A stretch of 64,000 nucleotides of DNA from Paraburkholderia fynbosensis. GTDB taxonomy: Bacteria > Pseudomonadota > Gammaproteobacteria > Burkholderiales > Burkholderiaceae. Shown piece by piece: positions 28,128 to 36,818 of the stretch. Both the position numbers and the translations under genes were made by a program. Positions within the stretch are counted from its first letter, which is position 1; every line of letters starts with the position of its first letter. The notes below the pieces were generated by a model. It was not told where the DNA came from, did no database searches, and saw nothing but the letters and a program-made list of their open reading frames with translations. The stretch spans positions 407,807-471,806 of the forward strand of contig NZ_CADIKI010000003.1 in NCBI RefSeq assembly GCF_902859935.1, in the 5' to 3' direction.

Positions 28128-28460
28128 ATGACGATCGACACGAAAATTCGTCACGTGACCCGGCCCGGTGCGAATCTGTTCCTCGAACTGGGCTTTTCCG
28201 CCGCCGAGGCGAAGCGCCTGCACACCGCATCGCAAAAGCAGATCAACGACACGCGGCTGCTGAAAGAGCAATTGATGACCGAACTCTCCAGCTGGATCGA
28301 ACAACACCATCTGAAGCAGGCTGAGGCCGCCGAGATTCTGATGGTGTCGCGTCCGCGTGTATCCGACGTGGTCAACAAGAAAACCACCAAGTTCACCATC
28401 GACACGCTGGTCGAAATGATGAGCCGCATCGGCAAGCCGGTTACGCTGGCCGTCGGCTAA
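28128..28460 (+). CDS. XRE-family antitoxin (HigA-like)
   Basis: A 110-residue protein with a helix-turn-helix in its C-terminal half (LKQAEAAEILMVSRPRVSDVVNKKTTKFTIDTLVEMMSRIGKPV), the HTH-37 type that accompanies Gp49-like toxins. The N-terminal part (LFLELGFSAAEAKRLH) probably wraps the toxin. It directly follows the toxin gene and should repress the shared promoter through the palindrome at 27757-27772. Confidence 0.88.
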   Translation: MTIDTKIRHVTRPGANLFLELGFSAAEAKRLHTASQKQINDTRLLKEQLMTELSSWIEQHHLKQAEAAEILMVSRPRVSDVVNKKTTKFTIDTLVEMMSRIGKPVTLAVG

Positions 28461-28481
28461 CGTGTGCCGCTTGTCCGCACG

Positions 28482-29036
28482 CTAGCCCGCGTTGCGATCG
28501 TGCTGCCACAGCACGTCGGTGCCGCCGTCAGCGCGATTGAGCACGCGCGCGAGCACGAACAGCAAGTCCGATAGCCGGTTCACGTACTGACGCGGCGCCG
28601 CGTTGATTGGCTCGTCTTCTCCCAATGCCACGATCGCCCGCTCGGCGCGGCGGCAGACGGTACGGCACACATGCGCAAGCGCCGCCGAGCGCGAGCCGCC
28701 CGGCAAAATGAACTCCTTCAGCGGCGGCAATGCCGCGTTGTAATCGGCGAGCCAGCCGTCGAGTTGAGCGAGGTGCCGGTCGGTGATCATCGTGTGGCCG
28801 GGAATGCAGAGTTCGCCGCCGAGATCGAACAGATCATGCTGGATCGCGACCAGCGCCGCGCGCACCGTGTCAGGCAGCGTTTCGCACAACAGCACGCCTA
28901 GGTTCGAATTGAGTTCGTCGACATCGCCAATCGCGGCAATGCGCGCGCTGTCCTTACATACGCGGCGACCGTCGCCCAGTCCGGTGGTACCGTCGTCGCC
29001 CGTGCGGGTCGCGATCTTGCTCAAGCGGTTGCCCAT
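28482..29036 (-). CDS. Cob(I)alamin adenosyltransferase, PduO type
   Basis: Converts cob(I)alamin to adenosylcobalamin with ATP. From the ATG at 29036 the product has 184 residues. It starts MGNRLSKIATRTGDDGTTGLGDGRRV, the ATP-binding signature of the PduO/MMAB family. DELNSNLGV, FILPGGSRSAALAHVCRTVCRRAER and YVNRLSDLLFVLAR follow. GGGAGA precedes the start codon at a proper distance. The frame is open much further upstream (to 29318), but that part lacks family sequence. No cobalamin riboswitch is recognisable in the short leader. Confidence 0.93.
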   Translation of the reverse strand: MGNRLSKIATRTGDDGTTGLGDGRRVCKDSARIAAIGDVDELNSNLGVLLCETLPDTVRAALVAIQHDLFDLGGELCIPGHTMITDRHLAQLDGWLADYNAALPPLKEFILPGGSRSAALAHVCRTVCRRAERAIVALGEDEPINAAPRQYVNRLSDLLFVLARVLNRADGGTDVLWQHDRNAG

Positions 29037-29150
29037 GATGTCTCCCATCCATTCAGTGACGATGCGTCCATGCAAATGGCACGGTTCAGCGCAAAACGGC
29101 CGGCCGGCCATCGCGTTTATCCATATTGCGCGCATCGTGAAGTCGCCGTC

Positions 29151-29156
29151 ATTATA
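29151..29156 (-). promoter_or_regulatory. Likely -10 element for the adenosyltransferase gene
   Basis: A perfect TATAAT on the minus strand about 115 bp upstream of the start codon. The -35 region is poor. Confidence 0.35.
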
Positions 29157-29254
29157 GAAGCGGTGAGCGTCCTGACGCCGGCCGGCGGGCGATCGGCGTA
29201 AAATGAAATAGCTGCTGCAAACAAGCTGTACCCAAAATTTCAGCAATCGTTTTT

Positions 29255-29442
29255 CATGGGAGCGGAGTCGGTGCTTTGCGCTCGTTCCGGTCGACCGCGT
29301 TGCATGGGACCGGACCAAGCGCTAAAGCGCTAACTCCGGTCGACCGCGTTGCATGGGACCGGACCAAGCGCTAAAGCGCTAACTCCGGTCGACCGCGTTG
29401 CATGGGACCGGAGTAAGCGCTAAAGCGCTAACTCCGGTCGAC
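29255..29442 (+). repeat. 49-bp tandem repeats with internal palindromes
   Basis: Three copies of a 49-bp unit (29286-29334, 29335-29383, 29384-29432) are followed by the first 10 bases of a fourth. They are preceded by a diverged copy from 29255. The first two units are identical. The third has two changes (GGAGTAAGC for GGACCAAGC). Each unit contains AGCGCTAAAGCGCT, a perfect short inverted repeat, and the arms CCGGTC and GACCGG. The array ends 13 bp before the start codon of the FAD oxidase gene, so it lies in its 5' leader or promoter. Confidence 0.95.
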
Positions 29443-29455
29443 ACAGGAGACATGC

Positions 29456-30871
29456 GTGAATCATCCCGTACCGCCGGCCCCGCTGCGCCGGCCTTTTCCC
29501 GCCGAGCTGCTCGACGCCCTCAAAGCGACCTTCAGCGAGCGCGTGTCGGTTGCCGAAGCCGTGCGTGCCCACCACGGCCGCGACGAATCGCCGTTCGACC
29601 CCCAACTGCCTGACGCCGTCGTGTTCGCGCGCACGACCGAAGACGTGCAAGCCGTCATCAAACTGTGCGGCCAGTACAACGTGCCGATCATTCCATACGG
29701 CAACGGTTCATCGCTCGAAGGACATCTGCTCGCCGTACAAGGCGGTGTGTCGATCGATCTGTCGGAAATGAACCGCGTGCTGTCGATCAACGCCGAAGAC
29801 CTCACCGTCACCGTCGAGCCCGGCATTTCGCGCAAGCAGTTGAACGAAGCGCTGCGCGACACCGGCCTCTTCTTTCCGATCGACCCGGGCGCCGACGCGA
29901 GCATCGGCGGCATGTCGGCCACGCGCGCGTCGGGCACCAACGCCGTGCGCTACGGCACGATGCGCGAGAACGTGCTCGGCCTGACCGTCGTGCTCGCCGA
30001 TGGCCGCGTGATCAAGACCGGCACGCGGGCGCGCAAGTCGTCGGCGGGTTACGACCTGACGCGTCTGTTCGTCGGCTCGGAGGGCACGCTCGGCGTGATC
30101 ACCGAAATCACTGTGCGCCTCTATCCGCAACCGGAAGCGGTCTCCGCCGCGGTATGCGCATTTGCGTCGATGGGCGATGCGGTGCGCGCGGTCATCGAAA
30201 CGATCCAGATCGGCGTGCCGATCGCGCGCGTCGAGTTCGTCGACTCGCTCGCGATCCGCTCGATCAACCGCCATTCGAATCTGACGCTGCGCGAAGCGCC
30301 CACGCTGTTCTTCGAATTTCACGGCACCGAGGCCGGCGTGAAGGAACAGGCCGAACTGGTCCAGGAGATCGCCGCGCAGAATGCCGGCGAAGGCTTCGAA
30401 TGGGCGACGCGCCCGGAAGACCGCAGTCGTCTGTGGAACGCGCGTCACAACGCCTATTTCGCGATGCTGCAACTGAAGCCCGGCTGCCGCGCCGTCACGA
30501 CCGACGTCTGCGTGCCGATCTCGCGTCTCGCAGAATGCGTGGTGGAAACGGAGCAGGATCTGAAAGCGTCGCCGCTGCCCTGCCCGATCGTCGGCCATGT
30601 CGGCGACGGCAACTTCCACGTCGCGATCCTGATCGACCCGAACAAGCCCGAAGAGCTAGCGGAAGCTGAGCGTCTGAACCATCGCATCGTGCAACGCGCG
30701 CTGCGCATGGACGGCACCTGCACCGGCGAGCACGGCGTCGGCCTGCACAAGATGGGCTTTCTGCTCGAAGAACACGGCGATGTCGCCGTCGATACGATGC
30801 GCTCGATCAAGCACGCACTCGATCCGCGCAACCTGATGAACCCGGGCAAGATTTTTTCCTGGGCAGCCTAG
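29456..30871 (+). CDS. FAD-binding oxidoreductase, D-lactate/2-hydroxyacid dehydrogenase type
   Basis: A 471-residue protein of the GlcD/Dld family. The N-terminal PCMH-type FAD domain has IIPYGNGSSLEGHLLAVQGG, PGADASIGGMSATRASGTNAVRYGTM and LFVGSEGTLGVITEITVRL. The C-terminal domain has VGHVGDGNFHVAILI and TGEHGVGLHKMGFL. It most resembles cytochrome-linked D-lactate dehydrogenases, but glycolate or another 2-hydroxyacid is possible. The start is GTG with AGGAGA 7 bp upstream. It lies directly upstream of glcDEF and is itself preceded by the 49-bp repeats. Confidence 0.85.
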   Translation: MNHPVPPAPLRRPFPAELLDALKATFSERVSVAEAVRAHHGRDESPFDPQLPDAVVFARTTEDVQAVIKLCGQYNVPIIPYGNGSSLEGHLLAVQGGVSIDLSEMNRVLSINAEDLTVTVEPGISRKQLNEALRDTGLFFPIDPGADASIGGMSATRASGTNAVRYGTMRENVLGLTVVLADGRVIKTGTRARKSSAGYDLTRLFVGSEGTLGVITEITVRLYPQPEAVSAAVCAFASMGDAVRAVIETIQIGVPIARVEFVDSLAIRSINRHSNLTLREAPTLFFEFHGTEAGVKEQAELVQEIAAQNAGEGFEWATRPEDRSRLWNARHNAYFAMLQLKPGCRAVTTDVCVPISRLAECVVETEQDLKASPLPCPIVGHVGDGNFHVAILIDPNKPEELAEAERLNHRIVQRALRMDGTCTGEHGVGLHKMGFLLEEHGDVAVDTMRSIKHALDPRNLMNPGKIFSWAA

Positions 30872-30987
30872 CTATGGGATAGGCATTGTCGGGCGCGGCT
30901 GCATTGCATTGGCCGCCGCGCCGGCGTCGAAACAAGGCTGCTCGAAACATGAGCAAGCCTGGCGAAAGGCACGAGGAGACAAGTCAC

Positions 30988-32481
30988 ATGAACGCACCCG
31001 CTGAACTGACGGCTGAAGTACTCGCCCAGCGCCAGCGCGAAGTCGTGCAGGCGCTGATGGCCGTGTTGCCGACCCATTGTCTGCTGTATCGCGAGGAAGA
31101 CACCGTCGCCTACGACTGCGACGGCCTCGCCGCGTACCGGCGTCTGCCGCTCGCGGTCGCGCTGCCGGAGACGGAATCGCAGGTGCAGCGCATCGTGCAG
31201 ATCTGCCACCGGCTCGACGTGCCGATCGTGCCGCGCGGCGCGGGCACCGGCCTGTCAGGCGGCGCGATGCCGATCCGTCATGGCGTCGTGGTGTCGCTTG
31301 CGCGCTTCAGGAAAATCGTCGAAGTCGATCCATACGCGCGAACCGCCACGGTGCAACCGGGCGTGCGCAATCTGTCGATCTCCGAAGCCGCGGCGCCGTA
31401 CGGCCTGTACTACGCGCCGGACCCGTCGTCGCAGATCGCCTGCACGATCGGCGGCAACGTCTCGGAGAATTCCGGCGGCGTGCATTGCCTCAAGTACGGC
31501 CTCACCGTGCACAACGTGCTGCGCGTGCGCGCGGTGACGATGGAAGGCGAGATCGTCGAATTCGGCTCGCTCGCGCCGGACGCGCCCGGACTCGATCTGC
31601 TCGCGGTGGTGATCGGCAGCGAGGGCATGTTCGCGATCGTCACCGAAGTCACCGTCAAGCTGATCCCGAAGCCGCAAACGGCGCAGGTCATCATGGCGAG
31701 TTTCGACGACGTCGTGAAAGGCGGCGAAGCGGTCGCCTGCATCATCGCGGCGGGCATCATTCCGGCGGGCCTCGAAATGATGGACAAACCGGCCACACGC
31801 GCCGTCGAAGAGTTCGTCAAAGCCGGCTACGATCTCGACGCGGCGGCGATCCTGCTGTGCGAGTCGGACGGCACGCCCGAAGAGGTCGCCGACGAAATCG
31901 TGCGCATGACCGCGGTGCTGCGCGAACAGGGCGCGACGCGCATCCAGATTTCGCGCTCCGAGGCGGAGCGGCTACGCTTCTGGTCGGGCCGCAAGAACGC
32001 ATTTCCGGCCGCGGGCCGCATCTCCCCGGACTACTACTGCATGGACGGCACCGTGCCGCGCCGCAGTATCGGGCCGCTGCTCGCGCGCATCGAAGCGATG
32101 GAACAAACCTACCGCTTGCGCTGCATCAACGTCTTCCACGCGGGCGACGGCAACATGCATCCGCTGATCCTCTTCAACGGCAACGACCAGGACGAGTGGC
32201 ACCGCGCCGAGGCGTTCGGGTCCGACATCCTCGAAGCGTGCGTCGAACTGGGCGGCACGGTGACGGGCGAGCATGGCGTCGGCATCGAGAAGATCAATTC
32301 GATGTGCGTGCAGTTTTCGCCCGAAGAGCGCGACACGTTCCACGCGGTCAAGCGCGCTTTCGACGCGCCCGGTCTGCTCAACCCGGACAAGGGCATTCCC
32401 ACGCGAGCGCGCTGCGCTGAATACGGCAAGATGCACGTGCGCGGCGGCTTGCTGCCTCACCCTGAGCTGCCGCGCTTCTAG
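30988..32481 (+). CDS. glcD: Glycolate oxidase subunit GlcD
   Basis: FAD-binding catalytic subunit of membrane-associated glycolate dehydrogenase, which oxidises glycolate to glyoxylate. The 497-residue protein has VPIVPRGAGTGLSGGAMPIRHGVVVSLARF, IACTIGGNVSENSGGVHCLKYGLT, VVIGSEGMFAIVTEVTVKLI and a C-terminal VFHAGDGNMHPLILF with TGEHGVGIEKI. I chose the ATG at 30988, 12 bp after a GAGGAGAC ribosome binding site. The frame is open 34 codons further. It is followed by glcE and glcF. Confidence 0.93.
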   Translation: MNAPAELTAEVLAQRQREVVQALMAVLPTHCLLYREEDTVAYDCDGLAAYRRLPLAVALPETESQVQRIVQICHRLDVPIVPRGAGTGLSGGAMPIRHGVVVSLARFRKIVEVDPYARTATVQPGVRNLSISEAAAPYGLYYAPDPSSQIACTIGGNVSENSGGVHCLKYGLTVHNVLRVRAVTMEGEIVEFGSLAPDAPGLDLLAVVIGSEGMFAIVTEVTVKLIPKPQTAQVIMASFDDVVKGGEAVACIIAAGIIPAGLEMMDKPATRAVEEFVKAGYDLDAAAILLCESDGTPEEVADEIVRMTAVLREQGATRIQISRSEAERLRFWSGRKNAFPAAGRISPDYYCMDGTVPRRSIGPLLARIEAMEQTYRLRCINVFHAGDGNMHPLILFNGNDQDEWHRAEAFGSDILEACVELGGTVTGEHGVGIEKINSMCVQFSPEERDTFHAVKRAFDAPGLLNPDKGIPTRARCAEYGKMHVRGGLLPHPELPRF

Positions 32482-32620
32482 CAGTAAGCAGGCGCATGGC
32501 CACGCTGCTGCGGCGGTGCTTCCCGGTCCTCGACCCTGATTACCCGATGCGGGTCCGCTCCTGGTTGCCAGCGAGCCCCCGCCCGGTACAATCAAACGAA
32601 ACACAACGAAGCAGGACACC

Positions 32621-33709
32621 ATGGAAGAGGACGACATCGTCGCCGTATGGTCGGAACGCGTGCGTTCGGCCAGCGCCGAGGGGCGCGCGTTGCGCATCCG
32701 TGGCGGCGGCACCAAAGACTGGTATGGTCAGACGCTGGAAGGTGACATCCTCGACACGCGCGCTTATCGCGGCATCATCGCGTACGATCCAGCGGAGCTT
32801 GTCGTCACCGCGCGCGCGGGCACGCCCCTGCTGGAGGTCGAAGCCGCGCTCGCCGAGCACGATCAGATGCTCGCCTTCGAGCCGCCGCACTTCGGCCCGC
32901 AGGCCACCTTCGGCGGCTGCATCGCGGCCGGCATCGCCGGGCCGCGCCGCCCTGCCGCAGGCGCGGCACGCGACTTCGTGCTCGGCGCGGTCATCATGAA
33001 CGGTCAGGGCCAGAAACTCCATTTCGGCGGCCAGGTGGTGAAAAACGTCGCTGGCTACGACGTTTCGCGTCTGATGGCCGGCTCGCTCGGCACGCTCGGT
33101 CTGATCCTCGAATTGTCGATCAAGGTGCTGCCGCTGCCGCAGGCCGAAGCCACGCTCAAGTTCGACATGAATGGCACCGACGCGGTCCGCAAGCTGAACG
33201 AATGGGGCGGCCGCCCGCTGCCGATCACCGCGAGCGCATGGCGTCACGGCACGCTCGCCGTGCGCCTCGCGGGCGCCGAAGCGGCGGTCAAGTCGGCGCG
33301 CACGTCGCTCGGCGGCGAGGTCGTCGATGCGGTCGAAGCGGAGCGTTTCTGGGCCGGCCTGCGCGAGCAGACCGACTCGTTCTTCGCGGCCATTCCGCCG
33401 AAGGCCGCGCTTTGGCGTCTCGCGCTGCCGTCGATCACCGAACCTTTGCAACTGCCCGGCGCGCAACTGATGGAATGGGGCGGCGGCCAGCGCTGGTGGA
33501 TCACCGACACCGACGCACAAACCGTGCGCATCAGCGCAAAACAGGCCGGCGGTCATGCCACGATCTTCCGCACCGGCCACGGTTACGACCGCAGCGCCGG
33601 TGTGTTCACGCCGCTGCCCGCGCCGCTGATGAAAATCCATCGCGGCCTGAAAAGCGCTTTCGACCCGGCCCGCATCTTCAATCGCGGCCGTCTCTACCCC
33701 GACTTCTGA
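32621..33709 (+). CDS. glcE: Glycolate oxidase subunit GlcE
   Basis: Second FAD-binding subunit of glycolate dehydrogenase. The 362-residue protein carries the PCMH FAD domain (LRIRGGGTKDWYG, PPHFGPQATFGGCIAAGIAGPRRP, KNVAGYDVSRLMAGSLGTLGLI) but a shorter C-terminal domain than GlcD, as usual for GlcE. It ends with the conserved KSAFDPARIFNRGRLY. AGGA precedes the ATG. glcF starts 8 bp after its stop. Confidence 0.93.
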   Translation: MEEDDIVAVWSERVRSASAEGRALRIRGGGTKDWYGQTLEGDILDTRAYRGIIAYDPAELVVTARAGTPLLEVEAALAEHDQMLAFEPPHFGPQATFGGCIAAGIAGPRRPAAGAARDFVLGAVIMNGQGQKLHFGGQVVKNVAGYDVSRLMAGSLGTLGLILELSIKVLPLPQAEATLKFDMNGTDAVRKLNEWGGRPLPITASAWRHGTLAVRLAGAEAAVKSARTSLGGEVVDAVEAERFWAGLREQTDSFFAAIPPKAALWRLALPSITEPLQLPGAQLMEWGGGQRWWITDTDAQTVRISAKQAGGHATIFRTGHGYDRSAGVFTPLPAPLMKIHRGLKSAFDPARIFNRGRLYPDF

Positions 33710-33717
33710 GCGACGCG

Positions 33718-34944
33718 ATGCAAACCAACCTCGCGGACTTCATTCGTAATACGCCCGATGGCGATGAAGCCGATGCCATCCTGCGCAATTGCGTACATTG
33801 TGGTTTCTGCACGGCCACCTGCCCGACCTACCAGTTGCTCGGCGACGAACTCGATGGGCCGCGCGGGCGCATCTATCTGATCAAGCAGATGGTCGAAGGC
33901 GCGCCGGTCACGCGCAGTACCCAGGTTCACCTCGACCGCTGCCTCACCTGCCGCAATTGCGAATCGACCTGCCCGTCCGGCGTGCAATACGGCCGGCTGG
34001 TGGAAATCGGCCGCAAGCTCACCGAAGAAAAAGTCACGCGCCCGCTCGGTCAGCGGATGCTGCGCCGGGTGCTCGCGAGCGTCGTGCCGAACAGCGCGGT
34101 CTTCACGCCGACCATGCGCCTGGGCCAGCACTTTCGCCGCGTGCTGCCGAAGAAACTGCGCGACAAGGTGCCCGCGCGGCAGCGACCGCTCGAATGGCCC
34201 ACCGCGAAACATGAGCGCAAGATGCTGATGCTCGCGGGTTGCGTGCAACCGTCGATGATGCCGAACGTGAACGTCGCCACGGCGCGCGTGCTCGATGCGC
34301 TTGGCATCGAAACGGTGATCGCGCCCGACGCCGGCTGCTGCGGCGCGATCCGCCTGCATCTGGGCTACAACGACGAGGCGCTCGACGACCTGCGCGTCAA
34401 TATCGACGCATGGTGGCCGTACGTCGAGCAGGGCGCGGAGGCGATCGTGATGAACGCCTCCGGCTGCGGCGCGACGGTCAAGGAATACGCGCACCTGCTG
34501 CGCCACGATCCGGCCTATGCGGAGAAGGCGCGCCGCATCGTCGAATTGACACGCGACATTTCGGAGATCCTGCCCGAGTTCGAGCAAGCGCTCACCGCCG
34601 TCACGCGCCGCCGCTCGGTGCATACCGTGGCGTTCCATCCACCCTGCACGCTGCAGCATGGCCAGCAGGTGCGCGGCAAGGTCGAGCATCTGCTCACCGC
34701 GCTCGGCGTCGAAGTGCGTCTGCCCGTCGACAGTCATCTTTGCTGCGGCTCGGCCGGCACCTATTCGCTGACGCAGCCGAAGCTGTCGTACGCACTGCGC
34801 GATCAGAAGCTCGAACGGCTGCAGGCACTGGAGCCGCAGGTGATCGTGTCGGCGAACGTCGGCTGCATTGCGCATCTGCAAAGCGGCACATCGACGCCGG
34901 TTGCGCATTGGATTGAATTGGTCGAGCACATGCTGTCCGTATAA
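33718..34944 (+). CDS. glcF: Glycolate oxidase iron-sulfur subunit GlcF
   Basis: Electron-transfer subunit that carries electrons from GlcDE toward quinone. From the ATG at 33718 the product has 408 residues. Two 4Fe-4S motifs are seen near the N-terminus (CVHCGFCTATCPTYQ and CLTCRNCESTCPSG). Two CCG domains follow, with DAGCCGAIRLHLG and SHLCCGSAGTYSLTQP. A frame open 172 codons further upstream overlaps glcE and has no family sequence. No glcC regulator or glcB malate synthase is beside it. Confidence 0.95.
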   Translation: MQTNLADFIRNTPDGDEADAILRNCVHCGFCTATCPTYQLLGDELDGPRGRIYLIKQMVEGAPVTRSTQVHLDRCLTCRNCESTCPSGVQYGRLVEIGRKLTEEKVTRPLGQRMLRRVLASVVPNSAVFTPTMRLGQHFRRVLPKKLRDKVPARQRPLEWPTAKHERKMLMLAGCVQPSMMPNVNVATARVLDALGIETVIAPDAGCCGAIRLHLGYNDEALDDLRVNIDAWWPYVEQGAEAIVMNASGCGATVKEYAHLLRHDPAYAEKARRIVELTRDISEILPEFEQALTAVTRRRSVHTVAFHPPCTLQHGQQVRGKVEHLLTALGVEVRLPVDSHLCCGSAGTYSLTQPKLSYALRDQKLERLQALEPQVIVSANVGCIAHLQSGTSTPVAHWIELVEHMLSV

Positions 34945-34983
34945 TCGGGTCATCGCTTTTCGCTGAACCACCGGTTACGTTCG

Positions 34984-35682
34984 ATGCCCGATCTGATTCA
35001 CAACCTCGAAGCGGTGCGACAGCGCATCGCCACGGCCGCGCACGCGGCCGGACGCGACGCGCGTTCGGTCATGCTGCTCGCGGTCTCGAAGACCTTCCCC
35101 GCCGAAGACGTGCGCGCGGCTCACGCGGCCGGCCAGCGCGTGTTCGGCGAGAACTACGTGCAGGAGGCGCTCGCCAAGATCGAGTCGCTCGCCGATCTGC
35201 GCGCGTCGCTCGAATGGCATTTCATCGGCCCCTTGCAATCGAACAAGACGCGGCCGGTCGCCGAGCATTTCGACTGGGTGCATTCGGTCGATCGCCTGAA
35301 GATCGCGCAGCGGCTGTCCGAACAGCGCCCTGACAATCTGCCGCCGCTGAACGTGTGCCTGCAGGTCAACGTCAGCGGCGAGGCATCCAAGAGCGGCGTC
35401 GGCATTGCCGAGGCGGTCGAAGTCGCGCAGGAAATCGCCGCGCTGCCGAAACTGAATTTGCGCGGGCTGATGTCGATTCCCGAACCGGCGGGCGATATCG
35501 ACGCGCAACGCGCGCCGCATCGCCAACTGCGCGAGTTGTTCGAGCGTCTGCGCGACGACGGACTCGAGCTCGACACGTTGTCGATGGGCATGTCGAGCGA
35601 CCTCGAAGCAGCCGTGCTCGAAGGCGCGACAATCGTGCGAGTCGGCACCGCGATCTTCGGCGCGCGGGATTACGCTCACTGA
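34984..35682 (+). CDS. yggS: YggS family pyridoxal phosphate homeostasis protein
   Basis: A 232-residue PLP-binding protein that buffers PLP and affects amino-acid pools, with no known enzyme activity. Family blocks: LLAVSKTFPAEDVRAAHAAGQRVFGENYVQEA (with the PLP lysine), WHFIGPLQSNKTRPVAEHFDWVHSVDR, LQVNVSGEASKSGV and LSMGMSSDLEAAVLEGATIVRVGTAIFGAR. It lies 47 bp before proC. The yggS-proC pairing is widespread. Confidence 0.95.
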   Translation: MPDLIHNLEAVRQRIATAAHAAGRDARSVMLLAVSKTFPAEDVRAAHAAGQRVFGENYVQEALAKIESLADLRASLEWHFIGPLQSNKTRPVAEHFDWVHSVDRLKIAQRLSEQRPDNLPPLNVCLQVNVSGEASKSGVGIAEAVEVAQEIAALPKLNLRGLMSIPEPAGDIDAQRAPHRQLRELFERLRDDGLELDTLSMGMSSDLEAAVLEGATIVRVGTAIFGARDYAH

Positions 35683-35729
35683 CCTTTCCGGGCCGTCCAG
35701 GCTCTTCACCGAACCTCATTCGGAATATC

Positions 35730-36545
35730 ATGAAAATTGCTTTTATCGGCGGCGGCAACATGGCTGCGGCATTGATCGGCGGCCTCATCAAGCGCGGCGT
35801 CGCGCCTGCGGACCTCTACGCGATCGATCCCAACGAAGACGCGCGCAAGCGCAATGAGCAGCAGTTCGGTATCCGCACCGGTGCGGGCGCGGACGCCGCG
35901 CTCGCAGGGTACGACGCCGTCGTGCTGGCGGTGAAACCGCAGATCCTGAAGAGCGTCGCTCAAGCATTGGCGCCGCATCTGAAGGCGTCGCAACTGGCGA
36001 TCAGCATCGTCGCGGGCATTCGCATGTGCGACATGTCGCGCTGGCTGAACGGCCACGGCCGCATCGTGCGCGTGATGCCGAATACGCCGGCGCTGATCGG
36101 CATGGGCGTGACGGGCCTCGTCGCAACTGGCAGCGTCGACGCAGCGGGTCGCGCGCTCGCTTCGCAGGTGCTCGGCGCGGTCGGCGAAACGGTCTGGTTC
36201 GACGACGAAGCGAAAATCGACGCCGTCACCGCGATCTCGGGCAGCGGTCCGGCCTACGTGTTCTATTTCATCGAAGCACTGCAGGAAGCCGCCCGCCAAC
36301 TCGGCATGGATGAAGCGCAGGGCCGCGCGCTGGCCGTCGCGACTTTCACCGGCGCGGCGCAACTGGCGGCGAATTCGGACGAGCCGCCGAGCGTGCTGCG
36401 CGAACGCGTGACCTCGAAGGGTGGCACGACGGCCGCGGCGCTGACGTCGTTCGACGCGAGCGGCATCAAGGACGCGATCGTGCGCGGCGCGCTCGCCGCC
36501 GATGCGCGCGCGAAGGAAATGGGCGACGAGTTCGGCAAGCAGTAA
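35730..36545 (+). CDS. proC: Pyrroline-5-carboxylate reductase
   Basis: Reduces 1-pyrroline-5-carboxylate to proline with NAD(P)H. From the ATG at 35730 the product has 271 residues. It begins with a Rossmann motif IAFIGGGNMAAALIGGLIKRG and carries VKPQ, MPNTPALIGMGVTGL and the dimerisation signature AISGSGPAYVFYFIEAL. RVTSKGGTTAAALTSFDASGI lies near the end. A longer open frame upstream overlaps yggS and is not used. The next gene is convergent. Confidence 0.96.
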   Translation: MKIAFIGGGNMAAALIGGLIKRGVAPADLYAIDPNEDARKRNEQQFGIRTGAGADAALAGYDAVVLAVKPQILKSVAQALAPHLKASQLAISIVAGIRMCDMSRWLNGHGRIVRVMPNTPALIGMGVTGLVATGSVDAAGRALASQVLGAVGETVWFDDEAKIDAVTAISGSGPAYVFYFIEALQEAARQLGMDEAQGRALAVATFTGAAQLAANSDEPPSVLRERVTSKGGTTAAALTSFDASGIKDAIVRGALAADARAKEMGDEFGKQ

Positions 36546-36818
36546 GCGCGGGTGATGGTAGTGCGTTAGCGGCGGCCTGGCGGGCTGCCGCATTTGACGA
36601 AGCTTAGCGGCACCGTGGTTAGAGCCGCGATTGACCAACCTTTAGCGGCACCGTGGCGAGAACGAAACACTGCGGAATCAAAACGACGCAGCGCTTCGCT
36701 CCATAACGCAGTCCGTTGCTACCAATCCGCTACAAGTCCACTGCAATTGCCCTGCAACTCTTCGCGGCGCACGCTCCACGCGGAGCCAAACCGCTGCCCT
36801 GCGGACGTGCAGCAAACA
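36546..36818. other. Convergent intergenic region proC / ubiA with 15-bp direct repeats
   Basis: TTAGCGGCACCGTGG occurs at 36604-36618 and again at 36642-36656 (38-bp period). A related GAGCGGCACCG is at 37803-37813. No gene or clear terminator is seen in the rest. Confidence 0.6.

Noticed and set aside
29037..29255. Cobalamin riboswitch upstream of the adenosyltransferase gene
   Set aside because: The leader from the likely -10 box is only about 110 bases, and no B12-box-like core was seen.
32540..34971. Minus-strand frames opposite glcE and glcF
   Set aside because: Products have the skewed Arg/His/Asp composition of antisense shadows, and the plus-strand genes have clear FAD and 4Fe-4S motifs.
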